Source: Parelaphostrongylus tenuis
Taxonomy: Eukaryota; Nematoda; Chromadorea; Rhabditida; Metastrongylidae
DNA: 64,000 nt
Assembly (NCBI GenBank): GCA_019055375.1
Contig: JAHQIW010005486.1
Location: 1 to 64,000, forward strand
Direction: 5' to 3'
Shown: piece after piece, positions 1 to 11,952 of the stretch
Numbering within the stretch: position 1 is the stretch's first letter
How the letters are laid out: each line of letters begins with the position of its first letter
Translations under genes and position numbers: made by a program
The notes under the pieces: generated by a model
What the model was told of the DNA's origin: nothing
Seen by the model: the letters and a program-made list of their open reading frames with translations, nothing else
Databases searched by the model: none

Positions 1-2282
1 TTGTTGTTCAAAAAATTAATTGTTCACGAGATTAGCAAATGACGCGTAGTTTACTCGAAGTCTGACTTTCGTGCATTCCTCAACGGATCGGTTCGAAAAT
101 TCCATTCGTACTATCTATAAAAAATCTCGAAATACTCTGGTTACACCTATCTCGTTTAGGAAGTCACTGTGACGTTTGCCGTGGCTCCAGAATTAAGCAG
201 CAGGGATCAGCAGCATGGGAGCGTTTTAGAGCATTGCGTATGTGCCCCGATGTCTTACTGAGCATAGTTTCAGACTTCTGAAGTATGATTTAACAGCATA
301 ATTTGATAACATTCGAATTATACAGCAATTTTTGACATGTGAATAAAAGATAATATCAATCGTAGCAACAAACACTGCTAGTTGCCTAATGGGCTATCAT
401 CCTTGAGAATGCTCGCGAGCCATTGCGGACCAATTGTGAGAGTCGCCTTCTTGCAAAATTTATCATCTAAATCTAAAGCAAATAGTTTTTCATTTTTTGG
501 TTAACTTTTTCAAGCTCCACTTTTCTGATGCCTCATGTTAGTCCTCTAAGCACCGCGCTAATCGCGCCCATTCATCAATATGAAGACAAATTCATGTCTG
601 TTTGTAACACATGGTTAGAAATAGGAAAATCTATAGCGCAGGTCAGAGCAATCACTCAAAAATACACACAATGTAGAGACCCATTATTTACAAAATGATG
701 ACCCTACAATCACTTAACGTATTGTGCTGATACGATCACCGTGGGTGCCATTCGACTCAGTAGTGAGTTTTTTCCTCAGTGCAGAATTCAGTGCGAAGCT
801 TCTTGAAGTTCTTAGCAATTTTCCTCTTACAATGCATAATAGTACGAGTAGAGCGCAATGATTTAAAGGTACGTCACGGTGCACCTTAAAGAACCAAGTT
901 CTCCATGCCTCTGACATCGTCAAACGCATCAGAGTCACATAGGAGAATACTTGATACATTAGTCAAGTAAATGCAAATGAAATATCTATTCAAATATTCT
1001 GCGACTATATTGGGCCGAAAGCATAGCGTAAGGCTAAGGCTTTGGTCAAGCGTCATCAGGTCGGGACAATCTCTACGCATGGTCCGATCCATGTAGGAAT
1101 GCAAAGGTTTGGTGTGAAAATGGCATAAGCCAGGAAAAACTTTGCATATAGGTTGTCCCTAAAGGTTAGTGAGCAGAATCAAGCCATGCTCAATGCCTTG
1201 GACATAAATTAATATATGATTTCAAGCATTTGTTAACCATTTCATGGGTTGATGACTGGCATCGTTAAGGTAATCTCTGTCCTCTAGTTAAAAGACTCGC
1301 TTGAGTGATAGATATCAGCTGCTTATCACAATTCCTTCAAAATCATCAACCATTCGTGATGAGGAGGCAAACGATTTCCTTTTACGCCATTTCGACTATG
1401 CATCGTGCAAACCCTGCTGCTTCTCTTTAGTTCTTATTTCGCATCTGTCAATTACAGATGCTCTCGAGTTATGCTTATGGTCCAGTGACTGTCGGAAATC
1501 ATTTTTTACATTGATATAAGCTGCTGAAATCAGTTCTGCTGCTGAATTCTAGAACACGCTTAATTAGTTTCAGATCGCTACCACATCCAGTTTTATCTAC
1601 TCTTACACACTGCAGGAACTGAGTTGACGTTAGAGAGTATTTCAGCAATAACCCAATCTTCGATTGATAGGCATTAAGCGGGTCTTTGGTGGGTCCAACT
1701 AGAGCTTTGTGCGTATAAGGTAAAATGGCTGCTACTAACCTACTCGTGCATAGGTTGTTGAAAGAGTTGAACATTGCTAACGAATATCTTAATATCTTGA
1801 TCTTGTGGAAGCCAATGCATATGGAGTGCAGATGCTGTGACTGTCAACTGTTCTATTTATCGGTTCACCAACGAACATTAAAGGATTAATACATAAAGAT
1901 TAAGTAGAACAGTAAAAATTGCTAAAAATCTGATGCCTCTATTACTTTCATGCTTTCCGTTTCTCTTTGAATTGATTTGCAATTTTAAACAAAAAACGGT
2001 TTTTGAGGACCGAAGCTTCTTCGTACTCTAAGCATGTAATCCACAAGAATAGAAAACACTGAAAAAGTCTCGGCCTTCATGTAATGACGATGCTCCCTGC
2101 CCTGTAACCAACTCCCAATTCATTGAAATGCAGTAGGAGTGAGACCCTAATATTTCCACACCATATGGTTTTAACCATATGGTTTTCCTGTCAAGCAAAT
2201 TTATGCACCAAAACAACATTCATTTCTAAACCTTTTTTGATACATCATTTGATCTGTCATTAGAGCATTTATTTTCTTCATT
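1..2282. other. gene-free stretch
   Basis: I see no convincing exon here. The few ORFs (about 60-90 codons) lack splice-site context, recognisable motifs or coding-like codon use. The DNA is AT-rich and single copy within the window. A perfect doubled word (CCATATGGTTTTAA, then CCATATGGTTTT) sits near 2160-2186 and is the only local repeat I noticed. Confidence 0.5.
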
Positions 2283-2484
2283 GTACGGATCCCCGTACTT
2301 CTAGCGCTCAGTTCGTTTGTTCATCTTCCTCTCGAACGCTGTGAAATACTGGATAGACGAGTCTCGTTGCAAACTCGATGATAGCCTGACACTGGCGCCC
2401 CATAGGACGTTGTTGTTTGACTGCCGGAGAGAGCCCGGCTCTCCACGCGCCGCGACGAGCATCACAACCACTCGGCTACGCCCT
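2283..2484 (-). mobile_element. tRNA-derived SINE, family 2 (Leu/Ser-like head)
   Basis: Read on the minus strand, the element begins with a class II tRNA-like head (GTAGCCGAGTGGTTGTGATG, an A-box type match), followed by GCTCGTCGCGGCG and a unique body. It ends in GGATCCGTACAATGAAG and an A-rich tail. A second copy lies on the plus strand at 8501-8720 and aligns from head to tail (CTCGTCGCGGCGC, TCCAGTATTTCACAGCGTTC, GATCCG). The shared head and tail with diverged bodies is what a retroposed SINE looks like. Several ORFs in this stretch are only readings of the SINE. Confidence 0.7.
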
Positions 2485-2509
2485 CCCCCCCCCCCCCTCC
2501 CCCCATCTC
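2470..2509. repeat. poly-C tract (G-rich on minus strand)
   Basis: An almost uninterrupted run of C with a few T lies directly against the head of the family 2 SINE. On the minus strand this gives runs of G separated by single A, compatible with G-quadruplex formation. Length is likely unstable, so the exact base count may be an assembly estimate. Confidence 0.8.
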
Positions 2510-5500
2510 CGCACTTTTGTGGTATGTTTCAAAATAAAGCATTTCGGTATTTTTCTGTTAACGCAACAAATGAATCTCTGGCTATCGTCTTACGTGGCCA
2601 ATTTATCGCGACTTTAATAACGCTGTAAAATCTATGAAAAAATTATGTTGACATGACCACGCATTTTTCCCTTGTCTCGTTTGTATTTCGCTCAACAAAC
2701 TCTTTCCTAAGAATTCTAGTACTTATTCGGTAGCACAGGTTTCGAAGAACTGGAAAATGTGTTTACTGTTTCAAAAAGCTCTTTTGATGGCTGTGCAGGA
2801 GGAAGAGAAGATTTGTGCTTTATACCTCGCCAGATAGAGATCTTTCTTTAGACAATTAGTAATCACCCGATAGCTTAGGTAACAATAATTTCCATCGTTG
2901 TACTTGTTCTTTTCTTTTTTGAAAAAACGGTTCAGCAGAAAAATTAAGATCAATCGTATATTTTCGGCGAACTTCTTCGCCGGCTTATTCACAGGGCTGA
3001 GCAATCGATCGCGCAGACATGTTGTTATTCAATCGGTATCCTTCTCGGCTAGAGGAACTCCGGATAAAAGAACTGCCTCGAATATTACAAAAGTCTCTGT
3101 ACATGTTGATATGCTTATCGTGCTTCCAGCGATTTATACGCATGATAAAAATGAAGGTGATCGGCGGATGTGTTGCATAAATTAATCTTAGATTCTACGG
3201 CGTTTATAACAATTTTTTTTTAAAGAACTGCTAATGTGATGTTGTAACCAGAAACCTAAGTTTTCGACTGAATACTGACATTCATATTAAATTACTGCCT
3301 AGCCAAAGTGAGATTACATTTTCGTATGTCGGCTCATAATGAACATGTGCCCAGCTTTCATTGAGTGATCGGTGACGAACATATTTTTTGTCGCCATGTT
3401 GATATTTATTATATTTTACTTATTATATTCATTTTTTGTTTGCTTTTTGTGCGAAAAAAAGATATAGAAGTTACAGTCTCCCTTCTGATTTCTTCAACCA
3501 CGCCTATCGACCAGGTACCTCCAAATCTTCAAGTTAATTAAGTTTCCTTGAAATCCGTGTTCAAATTAGGTTTCCTTAAAATCCATGTCCGATATTCCTT
3601 AAAACTCACCATACTTGCACAGAGATACCACAAAATTCAGCTAACTACTTTTCCGTTTTTTGGAATTTTTGGTACGTTACTCAATTGTTGAAAACCATTG
3701 ACTAAGACACTAAGTCACATCGCGCAGAAAGCGTTACGAAAACAACAATCATTTCCACTGTTTCTTACGAAACTACGTACCTCAAATTGACCGAATAGTG
3801 TTTAGCATACCCATAAAGGAACAAAGGGAAGATTCCAAATCAAATGTTCTTCTAATGTTCTCGCGACATTCTTATGAGAGCAATGTGATCCATTTTGCGT
3901 TTCCGAGCGAGCAGATCTCAGTGTTCTGCCATAGCACTGAAGAGGGATAAGAAAGCTCTGGCGGGTTACCAGTTGAGGTCAAATCTGTGATAAGGGAGGA
4001 TCGGAACAAGGCGGTGACGTGTCAGTGTCAATGTGTCGTCGCTTCACCAAGCCCTCACGTTCCAGTAACTAACAACTGGTATGAGTATTGTTCTCGGACC
4101 GGCGACAGTCTCTATCATCCATGGTGTTACGTCCCAGTCTTGAGCACTCTAGAATTTGCTAAGGACAAATTTCTTGACATGCATTCAGTGACAATTTATA
4201 AAGAACAGATGAAGATACTCATTCATCGTAGCATTACTTTTAGAGCGCATGCAAAAGGTGTGAATGGGGACGTTTGTTGACCGAATAGAATGTACAAAGT
4301 GCGGGAATCCGCTCGGCATACGAAAGCGGGGCATGTAAGATATATGTCGATAATAACTAGTTCCTTTCCGGTCATAAGGGGACAATGAATATCCGACCTG
4401 ATTCGTTGGACAGGAATTTTTGATAGTAGCGGTCAGTTATCATCCGATAAACTTAGATTTCAGGCTAGAGCCTTACGTGTGCGACTTTTGAAAACCTTTT
4501 TTGACGACCGTTACAGATGTAAATTCCTTGTGTTCACACAAATTTTTCCAGGCAAGAGAAGGGGGGGGCATAAAGAAGTGGATTGTTAGATGCCTACAAA
4601 ACGGGTTAGGCTTGGGTCCAACTTCTTATACAAGTTCAAACACTTGCAAATTCTCAGTGCGCTCGTCATTTTTTTTTCAAGATTTCAGCAGTTTCCTCAG
4701 TTATTTCTTTACGGTCAGAATTCCTTGAGAAATTTTAATGGGATGAAAGGTTTCGCAATGCGTTGACACGATGGTTCGGTCCGAACTGTGGCCTAAACGT
4801 GCTTCATTTTCGTCTTCTCTCTCCGAAAATTTTCTCATGGACAACTTGTTTATGTTATCTTCAGATTCTCGGTTTTGATTAAATACAGTGTGCAAAAAAT
4901 GTACAGATTCTCAGAGAAAAGATTTGGGAGCTAGAAGCTGAGCAAGGGCGGGAAGGACTAGCGCATGACCATGAAGTACCTAAAATGTTGAGGCGGATCC
5001 TAACAATGCTCTTCACTAGGCATGACGATCAATCAGTACATATCAGTGAGAGTGAGCCTCATCTCCCAAAAACATCTCTCCTCCTTGTTGTTCCTCACTT
5101 CCTTTTCTCTTCCTTCTCCTTCTTCTCTCTCCTCCCTCCCTCCCTATGATGCCGAGAAATGCTCGACAGTTGCGGCTGTGTGTTGATATAGAAAAGATGT
5201 GCTATTTTTTTATGGAAAATTAAAATTAAAATAATGTATTCGAAGGAGGAATTCCAATGTTTTAGGTTTTCGCGGCAGTTTATCGTTTAGCGGAGAGATG
5301 TTGCGAAGTGACTGGCCTTTTTTTTACACTGTAGATTAAATGCTAGCTAATAAAAATGCAATATAATGGCTTTGATCACAAGTATTTTTTTTCTTGAGGC
5401 TTCTGGGAGTTCGTCGTAATCCTCCTGCTATGGTTTGTAGCATAGAAGAATCCTGAGTGTCTGGATTTTGCTCTTTAAATTCTATCAAACCATAAAGTTC

Positions 5501-6242
5501 TTCACGCGTTGTGTGTTAAGAAGTTTTTACTTGTGATTTCTTTGCATTTTACATAGTTGATCGAAAACATGAAATTTTTTCTGACTGGCATAAATCGACA
5601 GCTAGAGGCTTTGTATAGATGGCTCGTGAAAAGCCAAGACGGAAAGAAGAAAGCAGCTTTTATGTATGGGTGCACTTTTTCTCCATATTAGTTATCCCAC
5701 GAGGAATCACCGTTGATAGGCAAGTGGCATTTGCATGTCCGTGCATGATTGCGTAGCTGCTAGCCTGCTTTCCCACCAGACGTGACGCCGCTATTTCAGC
5801 AGCTGAGTGGAAGTTGACGTCGCGCGGCTCGATACGGAATGTACCGCGTAATCCTTAAAGGGTTAAGAAACCTTTTTGTAGGAGATTTAGAAAAGTTTTG
5901 TTGCTTAGTCCACGAATAGACAACGGAGTTGTGTATCAGAGGACTTGCAAGTCTTCATGAATTGATTTCTGGTAAAAGATTTACTAAATATTCATACTTT
6001 AACGACTTTCACTATGTTTGAATAATATAGAAATCCTAATCCCACACTGTTGGTAATTGTTCTTGCCTCAGGCTTGTCTTTCGCAGTCTCACATTTACTC
6101 ATATAGATTTCCGATCTGCTTTGCGTCCACAGGTGCCCTGTAAATGCACTCGGTCGTCATTCCAATGACACGAGAGAGACAAGTTGAAACTTCCCTTCCT
6201 TTCGTAGGTGACAAGCTGATTCCACACTTGTCTGAGAAGGCG
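2510..6242. other. gene-free stretch with decayed repeats
   Basis: No gene is supported. Around 3095-3160 is a word series (ATATGCTTATCGTGCTTCCAG... and ACGCATGATA) that recurs near 35745-35790, so part of this stretch is a dispersed repeat. 5085-5150 is an almost pure pyrimidine tract (CTCCTTGTTG... CCTCCCTCCCTCCCT). ORFs at 2898-3185, 3987-4280 and 4501-4728 carry no recognisable domain and no flanking splice signals, and I leave them uncalled. Confidence 0.5.
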
Positions 6243-6510
6243 CATGTGACGCAATGATTAGAGAAGTTCTGTAATATTCGTGTAATCACTGACTCGACTC
6301 TATTCCTTATTCTCATCAAGCTCTCCATTTCATCCAGGACTGGCAGATTAATACCATACTTGTTTAGGAGGGTAGCAGCACTAAGTTGATACATCGATTA
6401 TGGCCATCGCGAGTCGTTCTGAAGGCCATATACGCATTCAATCACCTCAAATGATGCCACGAGTAGAGTGGAATGCATGGCGCATCCCTCGGGTATAGAT
6501 TAAAGCAGGG
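6243..6510 (+). mobile_element. SINE family 3, diverged copy
   Basis: The element starts with a degenerate tRNA-like A-box segment (GACGCAATGATTAGAGAAGTTCTG). It continues through the family body (CCATACTTGTTTAGGAGGGTAGCAGCAC...GTTGATACATCG) to the tail GAATGCATGGCGCATCCC. The same ordered blocks occur at 17438-17700 and 19390-19665. It is non-coding; the 99-codon minus-strand ORF over it is a shadow. Confidence 0.6.
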
Positions 6511-7665
6511 AGCCTTATACTTATCCATGCCTGAGAAACTGAAAACACTATTTTAACAAATTGACCGACTAGCGCATTGTGGAGGTCAAATGTACAATTA
6601 TTTGTATATTATTTGTACTTGCCCTTGGCTATGCGTCGCATAATACGCTCGATTCTCTGGCGGGCACCTACGGAGAGACACCTACGGAAAAGTCAAATGA
6701 ATAGATTCATGATGTAACCTAGGAGTACGTAAGTGGAAATGGGAAGCCCATCAATGCATGATGGCGCCATGCTCCACTAAACCCATCGAGGGGTCACAGC
6801 TCCAGATTATGGCGGCTCCGCACTGAAAACCCAGCAAACTTCAGTGAAGAAGACGTCTGCAAAGGTATTGCCTCTATTCCTTTGAATTTACTCTTATAAC
6901 TTGTTTTATGCAGAGAAAGGATGATCATATAAGAAATAGCAGAGCCAGAAAGCTAATTTCGGCATACTGCTGTGTCGCGAAATTTGCCGAAAAAATTTCT
7001 TTTGCTAACCCCACTGCTTCATCGGGACTCTAGTTTCCACTTTCATTGAAATCTTTTACACCCAGTGGTCTTGTGCTATCGATTACCTACAAATTTCCTT
7101 GTATGTGACAGAGAAACTAACCGATTCTCTTTCCAATCTAATACAGTCTGACTTCCAGAATGAATGTCAGGGAAGGCAAATTTGGTCGGCCAACATTAGA
7201 TAAAATGTGGCCAATTCAGTGACAAACATCGATCTCTGAAGTTTTCCTCGGCACTTATATGTTAGACGGCGGCAAATGAAAGAACCGATTTTATTCTTTG
7301 GACATGAACTTTGCATAGAACTGCTGGCAATCATTCAAAATTCCCTACGTGGTCGGTTTTTGAAAACAACCTTCTGTAACGTTGTAGCATCCAATATAAA
7401 ATGATGTTTCTCGCACGCTGTTCGCCATTTTTTTCACGCATGTATTCGCTGAAAGCCCGAAAACCACATCAAGGTGTAGGGGAACTTTCGTAGTATCTCA
7501 TACAGGTGTTCGACTTGGAGGTTCTTTCAAAGCGGGAAAAGTACTCAATTAATTAACAAGCTGCATTGAGCACAGCGTTGAAATCATCTTAACTTATATT
7601 ATTGATTGATAAATAATAGTCTAAAGAAAGAACTGTGTCCGGTGTGGTCGGAAACACAGAGGTTT

Positions 7666-7915
7666 TCTTTCTCTTACAGCGTTATCAAAAAGCTTTTCCG
7701 AAAAGCAGGCACATTTCTGAGTTCTACGAGACTTGTCTTATCGAATGAGTACTAGCACTCTAAGGAAGGAGTTTTATGCAGCGAAATATAAAAAGAGATA
7801 GGAAAAAAAGAGCACGTGGCCGTGTGAAATGTAATTTCATTTTAGATTTTACAGCGTTATAAAAGGTTTTTTCAGAAACCAAGTTCTCAGTGTTTTTCGA
7901 ATGATTACTGGTAGT
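7666..7915 (+). repeat. dispersed repeat family G, two fragments
   Basis: Two tandem-like fragments carry the family words TTACAGCGTTATMAAAA and TTCGAATGATTACTGG. Related stretches occur at about 35815-35955, 37260-37390, 55035-55190 and 56140-56290 on the plus strand and at about 36440-36560 and 54335-54460 on the minus strand. The family is decayed, and I cannot see a terminal structure that would class it. Confidence 0.5.
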
Positions 7916-7995
7916 GAAACGGTTGAACACGCGCCCCAGATAGGGTGAAATGCTGGTTCTAATCTCAACTGACGCAAAAGTCTCTGCACATCGCT
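7910..7995 (+). mobile_element. SINE family 1 copy a (tRNA-like)
   Basis: It contains the family blocks TAGTGAAACGGTTGAACACG (A-box region), CGCCCCAGATAGGGTGAAATG, CTGGTTCTAATCTCAACTG (B-box region) and ACGCAAAAGTCTCTGCACATC. Three further copies lie within 2 kb (9281-9377 minus, 9453-9546 plus, 9906-9992 minus). The B-box is mutated, so it is probably inactive. Confidence 0.6.
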
Positions 7996-8500
7996 CTTCA
8001 TCACTAGGCATTTCTCACTCGTGCTTCCTAACGAAATGATAGTAGTAGTTTGTGCGCTCCAATTTCAAACTTAGTGAAACGGTAAAGGTGACGTCTTGCG
8101 CAATATACACGGTAGCTCACGTCCAATTCAAAGTTGAATTGAGATCCCTATCGGATTCTTCCGCATGATTGAATGTTCCATCCGCTTCTCGGTTACTTAT
8201 CTGGCCACTGCTTCTTTACCTGCGTGGATGTCTATGGGTCAAGCCACATATGCCAGTGGGCTTGATCTGAAATTTAATTCAATTGATTGGAATTTGTCAG
8301 GCTTCAGCTGGATTTTGGCTATCGTTTTTGTCTAATATCTTCTTGAGATGCTGGAAAATGTCATCTATGGCGAAGCACTCTGTCAAAGCGATTGATGAGG
8401 ACGCGACCGAGATGCGATTTCTCAAGGGTAATCGTTTTTTTTTTGGTTGTATCCCTTCGTTACTTAAAAATTAGGTGACTGCCTTTTATTAATGGCATTC

Positions 8501-8720
8501 GGGGAGCCGTGGCCGAGTGGTTGTGATGCTCGTCGCGGCGCACATGGAGCCGAGCTCCATCCTCCATCTCTCTCCAGCAGTCAGCAACAATGTCCCATGG
8601 AACGCCGCAGCAAGGCTATCCCCGCAATTCCATGGAGACTTGCTCAACCAGTATTTTACGCCGTTCAAAAAGAAGACGAAAAACGAATTGAATACTAGAA
8701 ATACTGAGATCCGCACAGTG
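8501..8720 (+). mobile_element. tRNA-derived SINE, family 2
   Basis: The head GAGCCGTGGCCGAGTGGTTG is a close match to the 5' part of a Leu/Ser tRNA. It is followed by TGATGCTCGTCGCGGCGC and a body that aligns with the minus-strand copy at 2283-2484, ending in GAGATCCGCACAGTGAAAG and an A-run. Family 2 has a much better preserved A-box than the other SINE families here. Confidence 0.75.
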
Positions 8721-9280
8721 AAAGAAAAAAAAACAGTGGAGACGGATCAAATAAGGTGCTGAAGTGGTGGAAGTGATATCACTAGCTTTCAGCTGCAGGA
8801 TAGCGAAGCCGTCCAGCGGAATTCTTAAATGGTTTTGAATGCTTCTTTGGTCGCAGTAGCGGTGATTGTTTTCCTGGTTTTCCTCTCTGGATTGAGCGCT
8901 CAGGATAAAGTGATTATTTTTAACGCCAATGTAGCAAGATCTTGCCCACATTTAAGATTCTTCTGCTTGGGACAGTGCAACACAAAGTTTTTATCAAAAA
9001 CCAGGAATATTACTGCAATTGACGAGATTTAAGCTATCGGATGACTGCTAGAATTCTAAAGAAGGCTTTGTTTGGCGAGAAATATTTTTATGGGTAACTT
9101 TTTTTTCTTTGTTGTTGCGGCTCAGCAATAAAGCCACATTGAAGACATAGTGCACTACTAACCTCCCCCAAATTGAGTTGTGAGATAATACTAAACTTGA
9201 AAAAAAGGAAAGGCCGCGAATAACACAAGATAGAGAGACACGGATAATAGGAAAACGACTCGATATACCCAGTGATGTAG

Positions 9281-9377
9281 AGAGATGTGCAAAACGTTTG
9301 CGACAGTCGAGACTCAAACCTACATCTCATTCTATCCGGGAGCACGTGCTCTAAATCGCTGTACTACTGACGCCCGT
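9281..9377 (-). mobile_element. SINE family 1 copy b
   Basis: On the minus strand it reads GGGCGTCAGTAGTACAGCGA, then TTAGAGCACGTGCTCCCGGA, TAGAATGAGATGTAGG, then TTTGAGTCTCGACTGTCGC and a 3' end TTTTGCACATC. The A-box (TAGTACAGCGATTTAGAGCACG) and B-box (GGTTTGAGTCTCGAC) spacing is tRNA-like. With copy c it forms an inverted pair. Confidence 0.7.
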
Positions 9378-9452
9378 TTTGCTCACCACTCTTTGTCTGA
9401 CGGTTGGTTTCTGACAGATAAGTGCGTTGTAGTGTAGAAGAGTGATGACAAA

Positions 9453-9546
9453 GCGGGCGTCAGTAGTTTAACGGATTAGAGCACGCGCTCCAGGATAGAG
9501 TGAGATGTGGGTCCGAGTATCGCCTGAAGAGAAAGTTTTTCACATC
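9453..9546 (+). mobile_element. SINE family 1 copy c
   Basis: It reads AAGCGGGCGTCAGTAGTTTA, ACGGATTAGAGCACGCGCTC, CAGGATAGAGTGAGATGTGG, GTCCGAGTATCGCCTGAAGA and ends in TTTTTCACATC. It is closely related to copy b in opposite orientation, about 75 bp away. The pair could fold back on itself in a transcript. Confidence 0.7.
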
Positions 9547-9905
9547 ATTCTATAAGCGGGGTTGTATTTGTAACGTCATACCACCGCTAAAAGCTGTTAA
9601 ATAAAAGGAACTCGAGCGACTTGATCCTTGTAGGCCATCATTTACCTTACTGGCTCTTTGAAGCTTTGTTTACAATAGCTATATCAGGTAGTAGGACGTA
9701 AACATGAAATTTGTATTATCATAGTTTACAAAAGTGGTGGTTTATCGACATTTAGAACTTCAGCGTCGCTGAAGTATTTCTTCTGCAAAATGCTTTTGTA
9801 CCAATACATAAACACCTAAAGGGTGTAATGCTTAATCAGTCTAAATTCTTTCTATTTTGACTGCCACTTGCAGTGGTATGATGTTATAGTATACTCAATA
9901 TGTGG

Positions 9906-9992
9906 AGTGCTGTGCAAAAGCGTTTGCGTCAGCCGGGATTCAAACCCATATCTCACTCTTTCCGGTAGCGTATGCTAGCCGCTGCACTTCGT
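9906..9992 (-). mobile_element. SINE family 1 copy d
   Basis: The minus strand reads GTGCAGCGGCTAGCATACGC, TACCGGAAAGAGTGAGATAT, then GGGTTTGAATCCCGGCTGAC and GCAAACGCTTTTGCACAGC. The B-box (GGGTTTGAATCCC) is the best preserved of the four copies. No complete cloverleaf can be drawn, so it is a SINE head and not a tRNA gene. Confidence 0.65.
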
Positions 9993-10059
9993 ACTCAATT
10001 CACTTATGTTTCACACTGAGCGTGCTTTTGTTTGCTGTGCTGGGACTTATATATGGCAG

Positions 10060-10345
10060 CTGTTACTGGAAGTCGGATTGCGAAATACAGAGAGGGATTC
10101 AACCCCGAAACGCGGCCATCCACTCTGAGAAGAAGTCCGACCTTTTCATCGGAAAGCTTAGCTAGGAGTAAACTGTACCAAGAATGATCGCTGTCTTGGC
10201 AGCTCTTACTCGCAAAATGGTAACTTCCTTTCGATCCACAAGAGCTGACGACTGTTCTAATGTGGTGACGACTTGAGTAAGCCCCGGCTAAGTTTGCTTT
10301 GAGTCTTCAGGAGGCATGACAGCCAAACTAATAAGAATTCATGAA
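10060..10345 (+). repeat. dispersed repeat H, copy 1
   Basis: This block aligns in the same orientation with 15885-16165. Shared ordered words include GGATTCAACCC, GGCCAT, CTGAGAAG, TAAACYGTACCA, TCTTGGYAGCT, GATCCACAAG, GGTGACGACTTGAG and CARCTAAACT. The two copies are about 5.8 kb apart. No ORF is shared, so it is a non-coding interspersed repeat of about 280 bp. Confidence 0.7.
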
Positions 10346-11237
10346 AAGGATTTGGATTTGCGCTGTCCTTTAGAATTCGAATCACAAAATTGTGACGCAT
10401 TGTTAACGTCGGAGGTTTTCTTGTTACTCGAACATCGACGACAGCAGAATGAGGCAGAAGAATGAAAAGAACAGCAGTATGAGGCAGACGACGAAACTGA
10501 AGACATGAGCGAAGTTGGTCGATTTTCCTCCCTTTTTCTTTCTTCTTCTCATTTTCTAGGAGATATTCGACTGCGTACACGCGTTAGAGTGATGCTGAAA
10601 TCTATCTGATTCCCCTGATGAATCTCCTATGTAATATACTAATTGACTAAGGATCATTTAGGCTTTCATTAAGACTCTCAACTATGCTTGTCGTCCGTCT
10701 CGGTCAAAAATCGCGAAACCAATAAGGCCGTACGAGCTATGTTCTCTTAAAAGCTTCTACACAAGTTCGAAGTGGCCCAAATAGTCAATTTATGTCCCGA
10801 AATTGCTGAAGAAGCCAGGGTGAGGCTCTCAAATCTCCGTTTTCTTATTGTTATGGCGACTTTTGTCCTTACACAATGATCGCCTTGTAAGCTCTCATTC
10901 GTTCACTTGAGAATGAACTCGAAGGTAACGATCTTGACAAAATTATGAGGGATTTATACAGCGAGAATACTTTTCAGTAACCATTCCTCTTTCACATGCC
11001 GTGTATTGTTTTTACTATTAGCATAATGTTGTTCTTTTAAACGCATTGTACACTTTTCTGGAAAGGATCAAGAATTCTATAAAACTCAATTCTTAAGAGA
11101 TCAATTCACAGATTTCTTCTGAATCCGGAATATCTGACAAGCTGGCTTGCCCTTTATCTATGATGAATATAAGAACGCTCTAATTTTTTTTGCTAGGAGT
11201 TTAATTCTTCACTTAATGAATTTACTTCTACTTTAAG

Positions 11238-11726
11238 ATGTCAAATAAAACACGAGAAGATCAATGGGCTGAACTAGAAGCTTTGCGGAGCGTTTATGAC
11301 GAGTCTCACGTCACATTCAGTGATGGATTTCCTACTAGTGGAAAAGTGGTGATTGAGGTGGAACCGCTCACAAAGACTATCGCGGTCTACATTATGACCG
11401 ACAAAGTTAAGTTTTCCATCAAAATATCCAAAGTACATCAGCTCAAATTAGTTCGGAGCAACGTTCGAAACAAGTGGAGCACAAAGCTTTTTGTTTCGTT
11501 TTTGATCCAGCCCGTGAATATTGGATTGGCAAATATTTTGAGTGCCCTCGTTTTTATTGACTATTTTAGATGCATTGAGGTTTTGTTTTTACTTCCGTTT
11601 GGAGTGACTTCTTGCAATTATTTTGATATATCAATTACACATTTCTTTCAAAATGGAATTGTTGCGACAGCAGAAACGATCGTTGATGTTACACGAGTAT
11701 CGTTGCGTGCCCGAAGCAGCACTTGA
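11238..11726 (+). CDS. RWD-domain first exon of an RNF14-like RBR E3 ligase
   Basis: The ORF opens with MSNKTREDQWAELEALRSVY, a typical RWD start: an acidic/aromatic helix with the E-x-L-x-S-[IV]-Y signature. It continues with a strand-rich stretch (KVVIEVEPLTKTIAVYI) and a V-x-x-L segment near residue 66-70 where RWD domains have HLPP. RWD plus the IBR exons 1.6 kb downstream is the architecture of the RNF14 family of RING-between-RING ubiquitin ligases. Beyond about residue 71 the reading becomes hydrophobic and unlike RWD, so the true exon probably ends at 11432 (AAA|GTACAT) or 11450 (TTA|GTTCGG), both phase 0, and the rest is intron. The ATG directly follows a CTTTAAG, a possible splice-acceptor-like site for a trans-spliced leader. 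The remaining RWD half and the RING1 exon were not found, so the gene may be degenerate or diverged. Confidence 0.55.
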   Translation: MSNKTREDQWAELEALRSVYDESHVTFSDGFPTSGKVVIEVEPLTKTIAVYIMTDKVKFSIKISKVHQLKLVRSNVRNKWSTKLFVSFLIQPVNIGLANILSALVFIDYFRCIEVLFLLPFGVTSCNYFDISITHFFQNGIVATAETIVDVTRVSLRARSST

Positions 11727-11952
11727 ACCAAGTGATATCCTCGTGGCATGAACAGTTGTTTTTGCTCTCGTAGCAATGTTATCTTGAAATAAATGTATGA
11801 GTGTTATGTATCAAAGTAACCGCAGGCACTCCCAAACGATAGTATAAGCAAAAACTTAAATACGTGAAAAATAATCAACAAAAGCTATAATGTGTGTAAT
11901 ATTTCTTGCCAACTCGGTAAATAAAAACAGTTTTTGAGATATCTCTCATTTT

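Noticed and set aside
9281..9377. tRNA gene
   Set aside because: A and B boxes are present but no cloverleaf with paired acceptor and anticodon stems can be drawn; multiple diverged copies mark it as a SINE.
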